NCBI RefSeq assembly: GCF_000720485.1
Contig: NZ_JOAX01000004.1
Location: forward strand, 62,001-126,000
Direction of reading: 5' to 3'
DNA: 64,000 nt
Source: Streptomyces ochraceiscleroticus
Lineage (GTDB): Bacteria > Actinomycetota > Actinomycetes > Streptomycetales > Streptomycetaceae
Positions 15,684-24,700 of the stretch are shown piece by piece; the stretch's first letter is position 1, and the number at the start of each line of letters is the position of its first letter. Made by a program: the position numbers and the translations under genes. Below the pieces are notes generated by a model. That model did no database searches. It was not told the DNA's origin and saw only the letters and a list, made by a program, of their open reading frames with translations.

Positions 15684-16319
15684 TCACCACGCGCGCCGTC
15701 TCCCGCCGGCCGACGAGAGCGCCTCGACTCCGGGGGCGTCCCGTACCGGTGTGGCGAGGGCGTGCATTCGGGCGAAGTCCACCACCTGGGCAGCCATGGT
15801 TTCCAGCTGGCTCTGTATGTGCGGATCGGTGCACTTGCCGTCCGGTCCGAAGCCGGCCGACGCGCTGTTGACCACGACTCCGAGGGGCGTGGGCCAGCCC
15901 CGCAGGGCGTGGGTCACGTCCCGGAGCGCGGCCAGCGTGGACACACCGCCCTGCCAGCCCTGCGCGACGGAAAGGCTGCCGATGGCCCGCCCGCTGAAGT
16001 ACGGGCGGGCGTCGTCGCGCAGTTCCTCGACGTGATCGAGGGCGTTCTTCACCAGGCCCGAGATGCTTCCGTGGTAGGCCGGGCTGGCCAGTACGAGGCC
16101 GTCCGCGGCCGCCACCTCGGACACCAGCCGCAGCGCCCGCGGGGAACGGATTTCCGCCCGCGGGTCATAGAGCGGCATCACCAGCTCGGCACCGCCGATG
16201 AGCGACACCTCCGCGCCTTGTCGCTCCGCTGCGGTCAGTACCACGCGGAGTGCCCGCTCCGCTGTCGAATCCGGCCGGGGCGAACCCCCGATTCCGACCA
16301 CCTTCACGGTCTGCTGCAT
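15684..16319 (-). CDS. NAD(P)H-dependent FMN reductase, second copy
   Basis: 211 aa. VVGIGGSPRPDSTAERAL (FMN phosphate loop) and LASPAYHGSISGLVKNALD match the NADPH-dependent FMN reductase family. ATG 16319 lies 58 bases after the MFS gene. It is distinct from the copy at 13604-14146. Two flavin reductases in one cluster fit the need for reduced FMN by the monooxygenase domain at NRPS residues about 1750-2095. Confidence 0.88.
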   Translation of the reverse strand: MQQTVKVVGIGGSPRPDSTAERALRVVLTAAERQGAEVSLIGGAELVMPLYDPRAEIRSPRALRLVSEVAAADGLVLASPAYHGSISGLVKNALDHVEELRDDARPYFSGRAIGSLSVAQGWQGGVSTLAALRDVTHALRGWPTPLGVVVNSASAGFGPDGKCTDPHIQSQLETMAAQVVDFARMHALATPVRDAPGVEALSSAGGRRRAW

Positions 16320-16377
16320 AGGGATTCGCCCCAGTTCTCTCGACAGTCCTACGGGTATGTGTGACGGGCTACCGCGG

Positions 16378-18048
16378 TCAGGCGGTGACCGCCTCAGACG
16401 CTGGCGACACAGCCTCGCCCTGCGCGCTCTCGTGCAGGTCACGGCGGCGAATGCAGACGAAGGCGATGGCCGCGCCCACGATGGCGACCACCGCGCAGGC
16501 AACCATGACGTCGGCGAGGGAGCCGACGAAGGCGGAGCGGGCCGCCGCGGTCACCTGGTCCAGTACGGACGAGGGCACCGCGTCGGCCAGCCCGGAGGTG
16601 CCACCGGTGGCCACCTTCTGGCCCACTGCCTCGGCCTGTCCGCCCAGCTCGCCGCCCGCAGAGGAGGCCGCGAACGCGTCGACCACCTTGTGGTGGAAAA
16701 GCGCGCCGAACGCGGCGACACCGACAGCGACACCGACCTGCTGGAAGGTCTCGCCCATGCCCGAGGCCATACCGGCCTTCTCGGGCCGCACCACACCGAT
16801 GGTCACGGCGGCGCGCGGCGGGTTGAACAGGCCCATGCCGATACCCGTGACGATCATGCTGGGCAGCATCGCGGTCCACGAGCTGTCCGGCCCGACGAGC
16901 ACCATCAGGCCCATGCCGATCCCGATGAAGGCGATGGACAGACCTATCAGTACACCGGGAGCCACCTTGGCCAGCAGACCACCGGTGACCGCGGCGACGA
17001 TGAACAGCGTGATCATCATCGGCATGAAACGCAGGCCGGTCTCCCACGGCGAGTAGCCCAGGACGTTCTGCACGTAGGAGATCTGCAGGAAGACGGCGGC
17101 GAGGCTGGTGGCGTTGGACAGCAGAGTGGCCAGGCAGACACCGGTGAAGGTGGGGGTGCGCAACAGCGAGAGGTCGAACATGGCCCGCTCGCCGCGCACC
17201 TTCTCGATGACGACGAACGCGATCAGTAGCACGACGCCACCGGCGAACGAGCCGAGGATGGGGGTGCTGGTCCAGCCCGCGGACTCACCGCGCAGGAAGC
17301 CGAAGACGAGCAGGGTCAGGCCGAGGCCGAAGCTCACCATTCCCAGCCAGTCGATGCCGTGCTTCACCGGTTCCCGGGACTCCCGCAGGCGCAGCACGCC
17401 CACGATCAGCGCCACGACGCCGATCGGCACGTTGACCAGGAAGATCCAGCGCCAGCTGAGCGCATCGGTGAGGAATCCGCCGACCAGCGGCCCGAAGGCC
17501 AGGGCGAGGCCCGCGATACCGCCGAAAAGACCGAACGCCTTGCCCCGGTCGTTGCCCCGGAACTCGTTGCCGATCAGAGCGGGCCCGACGGAGAACAGCA
17601 CCGCGGCGCCGATGCCCTGGACGCCACGGGCGATGTTGAGCGTGAGTACGTCCTGCGCCAGGCCCGCACCCAGCGAGGAGAGCGTGAAGAGGACCAGGCC
17701 CGCGTTGAAGACCTTCTTGCGCCCCAGCCGGTCGGCGAGCGAGCCGCCCGTCAGGAGGAAGGCCGCCAGGGTCAGGGTGTACGAATCGATCACCCACTGC
17801 AGGTCGGAGAAGTCCGCCCCCAGCGAGGTCCGCAGGTCCTGCAGCGCGACGTTGACCACGGTCACGTCGAGCATCAGCATGAACATCGCGACGCAGGCCA
17901 GCGCCAGGGTCCATGACCGGGCGCGGTCGGCCGGCGGCCCGTCCTCCGCCTGCTTGCCGACGGCTGCTTCAGCTGACATCACGATCTCCTCATTGCTCAG
18001 CGGCACCTGAACGCCGCTTTCTGTTTCTTCTGAACTCATTGCGGTCAC
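16378..18048 (-). CDS. DHA2-type (EmrB/QacA) MFS exporter
   Basis: 556-aa transporter with 14 predicted membrane helices. MLDVTVVNVALQDL in helix 1, motif A GGSLADRLGRKKVF, and motif C region GIAGLALAFGPLVGGFL identify a proton-driven drug exporter. GTG 18048 overlaps the PKS stop (GTGA). As part of the operon it most likely exports the PKS-NRPS product and gives self-resistance. Confidence 0.92.
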   Translation of the reverse strand: MTAMSSEETESGVQVPLSNEEIVMSAEAAVGKQAEDGPPADRARSWTLALACVAMFMLMLDVTVVNVALQDLRTSLGADFSDLQWVIDSYTLTLAAFLLTGGSLADRLGRKKVFNAGLVLFTLSSLGAGLAQDVLTLNIARGVQGIGAAVLFSVGPALIGNEFRGNDRGKAFGLFGGIAGLALAFGPLVGGFLTDALSWRWIFLVNVPIGVVALIVGVLRLRESREPVKHGIDWLGMVSFGLGLTLLVFGFLRGESAGWTSTPILGSFAGGVVLLIAFVVIEKVRGERAMFDLSLLRTPTFTGVCLATLLSNATSLAAVFLQISYVQNVLGYSPWETGLRFMPMMITLFIVAAVTGGLLAKVAPGVLIGLSIAFIGIGMGLMVLVGPDSSWTAMLPSMIVTGIGMGLFNPPRAAVTIGVVRPEKAGMASGMGETFQQVGVAVGVAAFGALFHHKVVDAFAASSAGGELGGQAEAVGQKVATGGTSGLADAVPSSVLDQVTAAARSAFVGSLADVMVACAVVAIVGAAIAFVCIRRRDLHESAQGEAVSPASEAVTA

Positions 18049-21000
18049 ACGGGCTCACCCGTGCGGCGTTGTGCGGGCCCGGCGCGCCACGTCCGCGTGC
18101 CGGGTTCGTACGCGCCCTTCTCCGCCCCCGTGATGCCGGTCACCTGGATGAGGGCGCGACCGTCCGGGGCGACCACGGCACAGCGCTCCTCGCCCGACGC
18201 GGGGTCGAACCAGTGGCGGAGGACCAGCCCGTCCGGCCACCCGGCGGCCAGCTCCACGTCATTGGCCGGGGTGTACAGATCGACGGAGGCCAGCGCGGTG
18301 GGCACCATGACCGGCACGTCTCCCGACTTCCTGCCGTCGAGCACGGAGGTGCGCAGCAGACAGTCGAGAGTGATGCTCGGCAGGATGAAGCGGGAGAACA
18401 CGCCACCGCTCGGCGGAAGGGTCAGTCGCAGTTCCGCAGAGCCGCCGTCGGCTGCCAGCCGTGGGCAGCGCAACGCTCCGAACACCCCGCTCAACTCGAC
18501 GGGTGTGCCCGGTAGTTCGTACGTGTTCGGGGCATCGTAACTGCCGGACGGAGCAGGCGGGCACCACGGCCCGTTCGGGAGGACGCGGGCCAGGTGCACC
18601 ACCATGCGGGTGTGCTCGCGCTCGGGTATGGGACCGGCCGCGGGAGAGGTGATCCGTACGCGTACTTGGTCGCCGTCGCGTGCGGCCGAAACGCGCAGCG
18701 TACGCGGCCAGCGGTGCCGGGCGGCCCGGATGAACTGCGACAGGACGACGTCGGTGATGCGTGCCGGGATCAGGCCCGGAGCCAGTTCGGCCGCGGCCTC
18801 GGCCGCCATTTCGAGGATGAAGGTACCGGGTACGGTCGGCCGGCCGTCGACGAGGTGCTCCAGCAGATATGGATGCTCGTCGAGACCGATCTCGAACGTC
18901 CAGTTCGCTGTCGCGTCGTCGTACTGAGGAGGGCCGCTCAGGAAGGCCCGCCGGGCAGCGAACAGCGTGGTGCGCGACTGTTCAGGGGCGGTCTTGGCTG
19001 CTGCCTCGCACGCCGCGCGGAAGCCGGGTGCCCTGTGCTGCAGGGTCGTCCAGTCCGCGTCGCCGATCCAGGTCGTCGCCAGCCCGTGGCTGCCCCGGGC
19101 GCGCAGTTCCGTACGGAAGAATTCCCGGCCCTGGGCATCGGTGAGCTGGCCGATCTCGCCCTGCCGGGCCAGGAAGGCGCCGCCCGGGGTGTCGGCCGAG
19201 GCCATGCCGGACTCGACCCACAGTCCGGAGGCGAGAGCGACCTCGTCGGCGCCTTCGATCGCCCGTGCGTGCGCGGCGGCGAGCAGCAGGAACTCGTTGG
19301 CCGCGCCGTAGTCGGGCTCGCCGCGAAGTCCGGTGAACGCCGAGACGGAGCTGACGCTGCACCACAGCGCGGGGCGCCGGTTCCCGAGGGCGGCACGCAG
19401 GTGCGCGTAACCGCGGACCTTCACATCGCGGACGGTCCGGAAGTCGGCGAGCTTCTTGCGGGCGATGCCCGCCGAGCGTGCCAGGCCGGCGCCGTGCACC
19501 AGGACGTCCACCCGGCCTTCCACGGCCAGGATCTCGTCGATCACCTTGCGCACGGCGGCTTCGTCCAGGACGTCGCACTGCCGGTAGTGGACCCGCGCGG
19601 CACCGCACGAGCGCTCCAACTCTTCCAGTGTTCCTGCTCGTTCGAGTTGCTGGACGGCCCGGTCGTAGCGACGGCTGAGCGCCGCGGGAGTCTCGGACGG
19701 ATACTGCACCATCAGCTCCCGCAGGGCGTCCGCGCGCGGCTGGGAAGCGGTGGCGGCCGCGGAGGGATCGGGAGCAGGGCCCGTGCCCAGCAGCCAGACG
19801 CTGCGGGGCGCGCGGTCGGCCACGAGTTCGTGCACCAGATGGGCGGTGAGTCCGCGGGCCCCACCAGTGGCGACGATCACCGGGTCGTCCGGGAGACCGA
19901 GACCAGCGTCGTCCCCGGGCGTCTCGACAGGCAGGAGCATGAGCTCGTGGCGCACGCCGGCCACGTGGTAAGCCACGGGGATGTAGCGATGTGCGGCCGA
20001 TTCCTCGTACAGCCGGGCAAGCCCGTCGGCTGCTTCCCTGCCGTCGGTGACCAGCGCGAACATCACACACCCGGTGAGTTCCTGCGACAGGCTGCGTACC
20101 AGGCCGCCGAAGAGTCCCGCGGCCGGAACGGGCGTGGCACCGTCCATGCCATCCAGTACGAGGACGGCGAGGCAGCCGGCATCGTCGAGCGTCGCGGCAC
20201 AGTGCTTGACCGCTTCGAATGCCAGATCGTGGAGGTCCAGGACCCGCTTCGGGACGTCCCAGGCAGACGGGGTGGCACGCGATCCGGTCACGATGACGCG
20301 GATCTGGCCGAACTGACGGCCGTCCGTGGCCAGCAGACGCTCCAGACCCTCCGGCTCGTCGAGGCGGGAGACCGGGAACGGCAGGGCGGCGTCTCGCGGC
20401 GCGGACCCAGGCGCGACGACCAGGCAGTCACCCGGCACTGGGACATCCGCCAAGGCCCGTGGGTCGTCGGTCAGCACCAGGCTTCCCACAGGCAGCGCCT
20501 CCACCCGGGGGCGGACACCGTGGGCGGGCACGGGACGCAGTACAAGCGAGTGCCGCGCGAGGTGACCGTTCAGCGTGTCGGCCTTCTCCGCCTCTTCGGG
20601 CCCGGGGGCATCCGCCGACGGCTGGGGCGTCACCACGATCGCAGGTGTGTGGCCGTCCTCGAGCGGCCGAATGACCGTCTGCTCACGCGGGGCGTGCAGG
20701 GCGTGCAGGAGTGCCACGGCGCCCTCGGCACCGCGGTAGTTGCGTTCCCCCACAGGTTCGTGCGCAGCGGCGTCGTCGGTGGTGGCCCCCGTGGCGACTT
20801 CGACCCGTCCCAGGACGGTCATGCCGTGTTCTTTGGCGACGCTCGACCTGGTCAGTACGAAGCCGACCGCGGCTTCCGCGTTCTCCTTGCTTCCGTGGCC
20901 GGTCACATGTGCAGTCATGGCGTTGACGCCGATGACCACGGCCAGGTCCATGTCGCCGTCCCGCAGGTAGCGGATCGCGGTGGCCAGCGCGGAGTTGGTG

Positions 21001-23393
21001 GAGTCCCTTCCCGCGTCAAGCGTCATGTTCGGCCCGTGCAGGTCGAGTCGCTGCACCACCCGGGCCGCGATGACATTGGGCATCAGGCCCGGATAGGCGT
21101 CCTCGTTGATGGGACGCGTCATGGCGCGTACCGCATCGTTGAGCGTCTCGGGCGGAATGCCGGCGGGCCCGGTCAGCTTGCTGATCAGGTCCTCGCGGTA
21201 ACAGCGCAGGTCGTAGCCGAGCGCGGACCTGGTGGGGCCGGTGTGGCCGACGAGCACGCCGGTACGGGCCGCCAGCCGCTCGTCCTTCGCCCAGTCCCCG
21301 GCCAGGAGATCCGCGCAGCGCAGGGCCATGAGCTGGCTGCGGTCCATGGCCGCGATGGCCGAGGGCGCCAGCCGGGCCTCCACGGGTGACGGCAGGGGGT
21401 AGGAGTCGCCGAAGGACGACGGCCAGTCGGCCACACTTCCCGAGAGCCAGCGGGCGATGCGTTCCTCGTCCGGGTCACCAGGCAGATGCGCGCCCTGCGC
21501 CACGACGACGATCGGGTCGTCCTCGGCACTCTCCGGCTGCGCGGCCGGTGCCGCGTTCCCTTCCGGGCGGCGGTCGGTGAGCACGAGGTGGCCGTTGGTG
21601 CCGCCGAAGCCCATGGCCGACACGCCCACGGTGCGGCGGCGACCTGGTGTGCTGCCCCAGGGAATGTCGTCGGTCGGCACGTGTACTGCCTGCGTCACTC
21701 CCTCTGGCAGCTCGCTGAACTGCCGCTGCGCAGGGATTACTTCGTGCTGCATGGCCAGCAGCGCGTGGATCGCCGACACGGCGCCGGCCGCCCAGCCGGA
21801 ATGCCCGACCAGCGACTTGTTCGAGGTCATGGTCCACGTCTTGGCCGGGCCCGCACTCTGGGTGAGCGCGCTCATCTCGGTGCGGTCGCCCGTTGGCGTG
21901 CCGGTGGCGTGAGCGACGATCCAGTCCACGTCTTCGGGGGTGACATCAGCAGCGCGCCATGCCCGGTCGAGGGCGATCGTCTGGCCCGAGGCATTCGGAG
22001 CGTAGATCGCCTTGCCCCGCCCGTCCGACGATCCGCCGAACCCGGCGACGAAGCCGAGCACGGGATCGCCGTCGGCGACCGCTCTGGCGTACGTCTTCAG
22101 GGCCAGCACCGCGGCGCCGTCACTGAACAGCACGCCATCGGCTTCGCAGTCCAGGGCACGTACCCGGCCGGACCGGGACAGGCCGCGAAGCTTGGAGAAC
22201 AGCACCAGATTCTGAGCGCTCAGCGCGAAGGCCCCGCCGCACAGTGCCACGTCCGTCTCGCCCGCACGCAACGCCCGTACGCCCAGGTCAACGGTGTACA
22301 GGGAGGATGAGCAGGCGGTGTCCACCACCACGATCTCCGCGGACTCGGGCAGATCGGGGGCGGCCATGCGGGCGATCCGGTACGGCAGCACGTCCTCCGG
22401 CGCCTCGGAGGCCAGCGGGTAGAGCGTGCCGAGCGCGTCCGGTATCTCCGCCCCCACTTCGGTGAGGATTTCCCGGACCCCGGCCGAGATCAGGCTGTGT
22501 TCCAGATGGTGGCTGCCGTCAGGTGTGAGCCCCACTGCGAAGAGCTGCCGGTCTCCGGGCCGGACGGTGACCTTCTCCGTGGCGCTCAGCAGCGAGTGCC
22601 GGAGCCACAGTGCCGTGTACTCCTCGCTGTCGAATGCTCCGGACTCCAGCTCCTCCCGGAGCCGCGGGTGAGGCTCGAAGCCGGTCATGAAGCCGGACAC
22701 GCGCGAGTAGGTCTTGTCCTCGGCGGTGGCGTCCGCTGACCAGATGGTGTCCAGGTCCAGCCGGTCCCCCGGTTCGGCGAACACCGGCTCGCCGCTCTTC
22801 AGCAGCTCCCAGAACTGCTCCGGCGAGCTCGCCCCCGGGAGGGCGAGGCCCATTCCCACGACGACCACCGCGTCATCGTCAGGGGCCGCCTCGGTCGGCG
22901 CCCCGCTGACAACCAGCGTCCGGCCGTCGACGGACGAGGCGTCGTCGGAGACCAGGAACGTGGCGAGCTGCGCGACGCCCTCCGCGGCCGACTGCTCCGC
23001 GTCCTCCGGTACGACCACGGCATTGATGCGGATGCCTTCCGGTGTACTGGCACCGAGTTCACGCACCAGCTCCACCAGCGCTTCCTGCGCCGGCGGTGCC
23101 GTGGCCACCTGCACGACCGCACCACGACCGGACGGCATGAGTGCGGTGGCCGCCGTCGTCGCAACGCGGGCGCCGTGCAGTCCTTCCTCACCGGCCACGA
23201 CGTTCACAAGCGCGTCGATGCGGCGGTTCCGTACGTCGGCCCGGTCGAGTGCGGCCTGCATCTGCGTGGTGCCATGCGCGTCGCACGACACCACGAGTGC
23301 ACCGGCCCGCGTGAGGTGCCGTGCCAGGAGTGTGCCGAGCGGTCGGCCGGCACCGGCGACCACGACGATGCGACCGGAGAGGTCGAGGGACAT
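18045..23393 (-). CDS. PUFA-synthase-like iterative PKS: SDR-like, KS, CLF-like KS, KR, DH
   Basis: 1782 aa. Residues 1-165 resemble a short-chain dehydrogenase (VVVAGAGRPLGTLLARHL) but lack a YxxxK. KS follows (about 170-605) with Cys361 in DTACSSSL, HATGTPTGD and NKSLVGHSGWAAG. A second KS-like unit (about 630-900) has MTLDAGRDSTNSAL where the active Cys should be, like a chain-length factor. KR (about 1170-1460) has TGGARGL, a Ser in SSVSAF and PDYGAANEF. DH (about 1490-1740) has HPYLLEHLVDGRPTVPG. No AT, ACP or ER is present; AT and ACP are upstream genes. KS-CLF-KR-DH recalls PUFA synthases and zeamine/fabclavine-type synthases, so a polyene acyl chain is expected. ATG 23393 has GGGAG upstream. 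Confidence 0.9.
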   Translation of the reverse strand: MSLDLSGRIVVVAGAGRPLGTLLARHLTRAGALVVSCDAHGTTQMQAALDRADVRNRRIDALVNVVAGEEGLHGARVATTAATALMPSGRGAVVQVATAPPAQEALVELVRELGASTPEGIRINAVVVPEDAEQSAAEGVAQLATFLVSDDASSVDGRTLVVSGAPTEAAPDDDAVVVVGMGLALPGASSPEQFWELLKSGEPVFAEPGDRLDLDTIWSADATAEDKTYSRVSGFMTGFEPHPRLREELESGAFDSEEYTALWLRHSLLSATEKVTVRPGDRQLFAVGLTPDGSHHLEHSLISAGVREILTEVGAEIPDALGTLYPLASEAPEDVLPYRIARMAAPDLPESAEIVVVDTACSSSLYTVDLGVRALRAGETDVALCGGAFALSAQNLVLFSKLRGLSRSGRVRALDCEADGVLFSDGAAVLALKTYARAVADGDPVLGFVAGFGGSSDGRGKAIYAPNASGQTIALDRAWRAADVTPEDVDWIVAHATGTPTGDRTEMSALTQSAGPAKTWTMTSNKSLVGHSGWAAGAVSAIHALLAMQHEVIPAQRQFSELPEGVTQAVHVPTDDIPWGSTPGRRRTVGVSAMGFGGTNGHLVLTDRRPEGNAAPAAQPESAEDDPIVVVAQGAHLPGDPDEERIARWLSGSVADWPSSFGDSYPLPSPVEARLAPSAIAAMDRSQLMALRCADLLAGDWAKDERLAARTGVLVGHTGPTRSALGYDLRCYREDLISKLTGPAGIPPETLNDAVRAMTRPINEDAYPGLMPNVIAARVVQRLDLHGPNMTLDAGRDSTNSALATAIRYLRDGDMDLAVVIGVNAMTAHVTGHGSKENAEAAVGFVLTRSSVAKEHGMTVLGRVEVATGATTDDAAAHEPVGERNYRGAEGAVALLHALHAPREQTVIRPLEDGHTPAIVVTPQPSADAPGPEEAEKADTLNGHLARHSLVLRPVPAHGVRPRVEALPVGSLVLTDDPRALADVPVPGDCLVVAPGSAPRDAALPFPVSRLDEPEGLERLLATDGRQFGQIRVIVTGSRATPSAWDVPKRVLDLHDLAFEAVKHCAATLDDAGCLAVLVLDGMDGATPVPAAGLFGGLVRSLSQELTGCVMFALVTDGREAADGLARLYEESAAHRYIPVAYHVAGVRHELMLLPVETPGDDAGLGLPDDPVIVATGGARGLTAHLVHELVADRAPRSVWLLGTGPAPDPSAAATASQPRADALRELMVQYPSETPAALSRRYDRAVQQLERAGTLEELERSCGAARVHYRQCDVLDEAAVRKVIDEILAVEGRVDVLVHGAGLARSAGIARKKLADFRTVRDVKVRGYAHLRAALGNRRPALWCSVSSVSAFTGLRGEPDYGAANEFLLLAAAHARAIEGADEVALASGLWVESGMASADTPGGAFLARQGEIGQLTDAQGREFFRTELRARGSHGLATTWIGDADWTTLQHRAPGFRAACEAAAKTAPEQSRTTLFAARRAFLSGPPQYDDATANWTFEIGLDEHPYLLEHLVDGRPTVPGTFILEMAAEAAAELAPGLIPARITDVVLSQFIRAARHRWPRTLRVSAARDGDQVRVRITSPAAGPIPEREHTRMVVHLARVLPNGPWCPPAPSGSYDAPNTYELPGTPVELSGVFGALRCPRLAADGGSAELRLTLPPSGGVFSRFILPSITLDCLLRTSVLDGRKSGDVPVMVPTALASVDLYTPANDVELAAGWPDGLVLRHWFDPASGEERCAVVAPDGRALIQVTGITGAEKGAYEPGTRTWRAGPAQRRTGEPV

Positions 23394-23414
23394 GCTGGCT
23401 CCCGTATTCGTAGA

Positions 23415-23669
23415 TCAGCGCGCGGATGCCTGAACGGCGGTGATGAGGTCGGCGAGGTCGGCGAGCGTGGACTGGGCGATGAACCGGCCGTCCTCGGCCG
23501 ACTCCCCCAACCCGAAATGAGCCGACACCTTGCCGAGCATCTCCGCACGCTTCAGCGACTGGGCGATGAACCGGCCGTCCTCGGCCGACTCCCCCAACCC
23601 GAAATGAGCCGACACCTTGCCGAGCATCTCCGCACGCTTCAGCGAATCGATCCCCAGATCCGCCTCCAG
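23415..23669 (-). pseudogene. Acyl carrier protein, N-terminally truncated and internally duplicated
   Basis: The frame reads LEADLGIDSLKRAEMLGKV, the PUFA-type ACP motif with the phosphopantetheine serine in GIDSLK, and ends in LADLADLITAVQASAR. A stop (23670-23672) precedes LEAD directly, and the same bases in another frame code the last residues of the AT gene (VDWRRIWGSIR), so helix 1 of the ACP is missing. Inside it, 29 residues are perfectly duplicated; the second copy lacks LGID before SLKRAEML. As it stands it would not fold as an ACP unless translation starts elsewhere. A collapsed ACP array, a deletion or an assembly error are all possible; a working ACP is expected for the PKS. Confidence 0.7.
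23470..23643. repeat. Perfect 87-bp tandem duplication in the ACP region
   Basis: Two identical 87-base units, 23470-23556 and 23557-23643, with the junction in frame (29 codons). Each codes SLKRAEMLGKVSAHFGLGES and nine further residues. Confidence 0.95.
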
Positions 23670-24646
23670 TCAACAGCGGTGGCGGTGTTGACCGGTGCGG
23701 CCTCCACGACCGTGCGGGCCGGGTCGGCCTCGGCAGCTCGCGGCTGAACCGTGTTGGTCGTACTCACATCCGGCACGCTCCGTCGGACGAGCCCCGAGAG
23801 CCCCGCGCGGCCGCACTCCACGAAGCGCTGGGCGCCCTCCGCGTGGAGCTCCCGCACGGCGGCCATGAACTGCACCGGGGTAGTGAGCTGCCGTACGAGC
23901 AGCGCCTTGAGGTCGGTGTCGTCGTGGACATAGCCGCCGGCCACCGGCGAGTACACGGCACGACGCAGGGGCTGCTGCCTGATGCCGGAGATCGCCTCGT
24001 CGAAGGCGTGCGCGGCGACGGACAGCATGGGGCTGTGGAACGGGAATGGCGAGTTCAGTCGGGTGGCTTGCACGCCCAAGGTGCCGGCCAGCCGGGCAAT
24101 CGTTCCGACCGCGTCGTCAGGGCCCGATACGACCGTCTGGCGCGGGGCGTTGGAAACCGCGACGGCCAGGCCGCGATCGGCAACCGCGCCCACCAGGTGT
24201 GCCGCGCGAGGGGCCGGCAGCTCCAGGGCCACCATGCCGCCGTCGGACGGGCAATGCGCGAGAAGGGCTTCCGAGCGGTGGCACACGAGGCGCGCGCCAT
24301 CGGCCAGGCTGAACGCTCCGGCCACCGTCAGTGCCGCGATCTCGCCCATGCTGTGTCCGACGACAACATCCGGTGCTCCCTGCCGCTCCGCGATACGGAA
24401 GCTGCCCACGGCTGCCGTGAACACGGCGAGCTGCAGTGCGAAGGAGTCCGAGCGCATCAGGTCGGCCGCCGACGGGGCGTCGGTGCGCGTCAGCAGGTCC
24501 GAGACGCCACCGCGTCCGAACTCGGCCGCGATCCGGTCCGCCGCGTCGAGCACCTCTCCGACGTCGGGCGAGCCGTCACCGGCGAAGATTCCCGGGGTGT
24601 AACCCCCCTGACCGGGCAAGAGGAAGACCGTTTCAACCGCCATCAT
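23639..24646 (-). CDS. Discrete malonyl-CoA acyltransferase (FabD-like AT)
   Basis: 335 aa. VFLLPGQGGY at the N-terminus, nucleophile serine in VVGHSMGEIAALTVAGAF, and FHSPML near residue 200 identify a malonyl-type acyltransferase. ATG 24646 has AAGGACG upstream. The PKS has no AT, so this enzyme should load it in trans through the ACP. Residues beyond about 290 (VQPRAAEADPARTVVEAAP) look like a linker to a following carrier domain and run directly into the damaged ACP in another frame, so an original AT-ACP fusion is plausible. Confidence 0.88.
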   Translation of the reverse strand: MMAVETVFLLPGQGGYTPGIFAGDGSPDVGEVLDAADRIAAEFGRGGVSDLLTRTDAPSAADLMRSDSFALQLAVFTAAVGSFRIAERQGAPDVVVGHSMGEIAALTVAGAFSLADGARLVCHRSEALLAHCPSDGGMVALELPAPRAAHLVGAVADRGLAVAVSNAPRQTVVSGPDDAVGTIARLAGTLGVQATRLNSPFPFHSPMLSVAAHAFDEAISGIRQQPLRRAVYSPVAGGYVHDDTDLKALLVRQLTTPVQFMAAVRELHAEGAQRFVECGRAGLSGLVRRSVPDVSTTNTVQPRAAEADPARTVVEAAPVNTATAVDWRRIWGSIR

Positions 24647-24700
24647 GCGTCCTTTGCATCCTTCGTGAAGTGAGTGGCATTGCGTGGGAACACCGAGCGG

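Noticed and set aside
18594..21389. A 931-residue open frame opposite the PKS
   Set aside because: Low-complexity Gly/Arg/Val-rich translation with no domain; shadow of the PKS gene.
18045..23393. Enediyne PKS
   Set aside because: No internal AT, ACP or phosphopantetheinyl domain, and none of the usual enediyne cassette genes beside it.
23188..23673. Alternative frame over the ACP repeat (Arg/Gly-rich repeats)
   Set aside because: Another frame of the 87-bp duplication; the ACP motif DLGIDSLK is in the frame I used.
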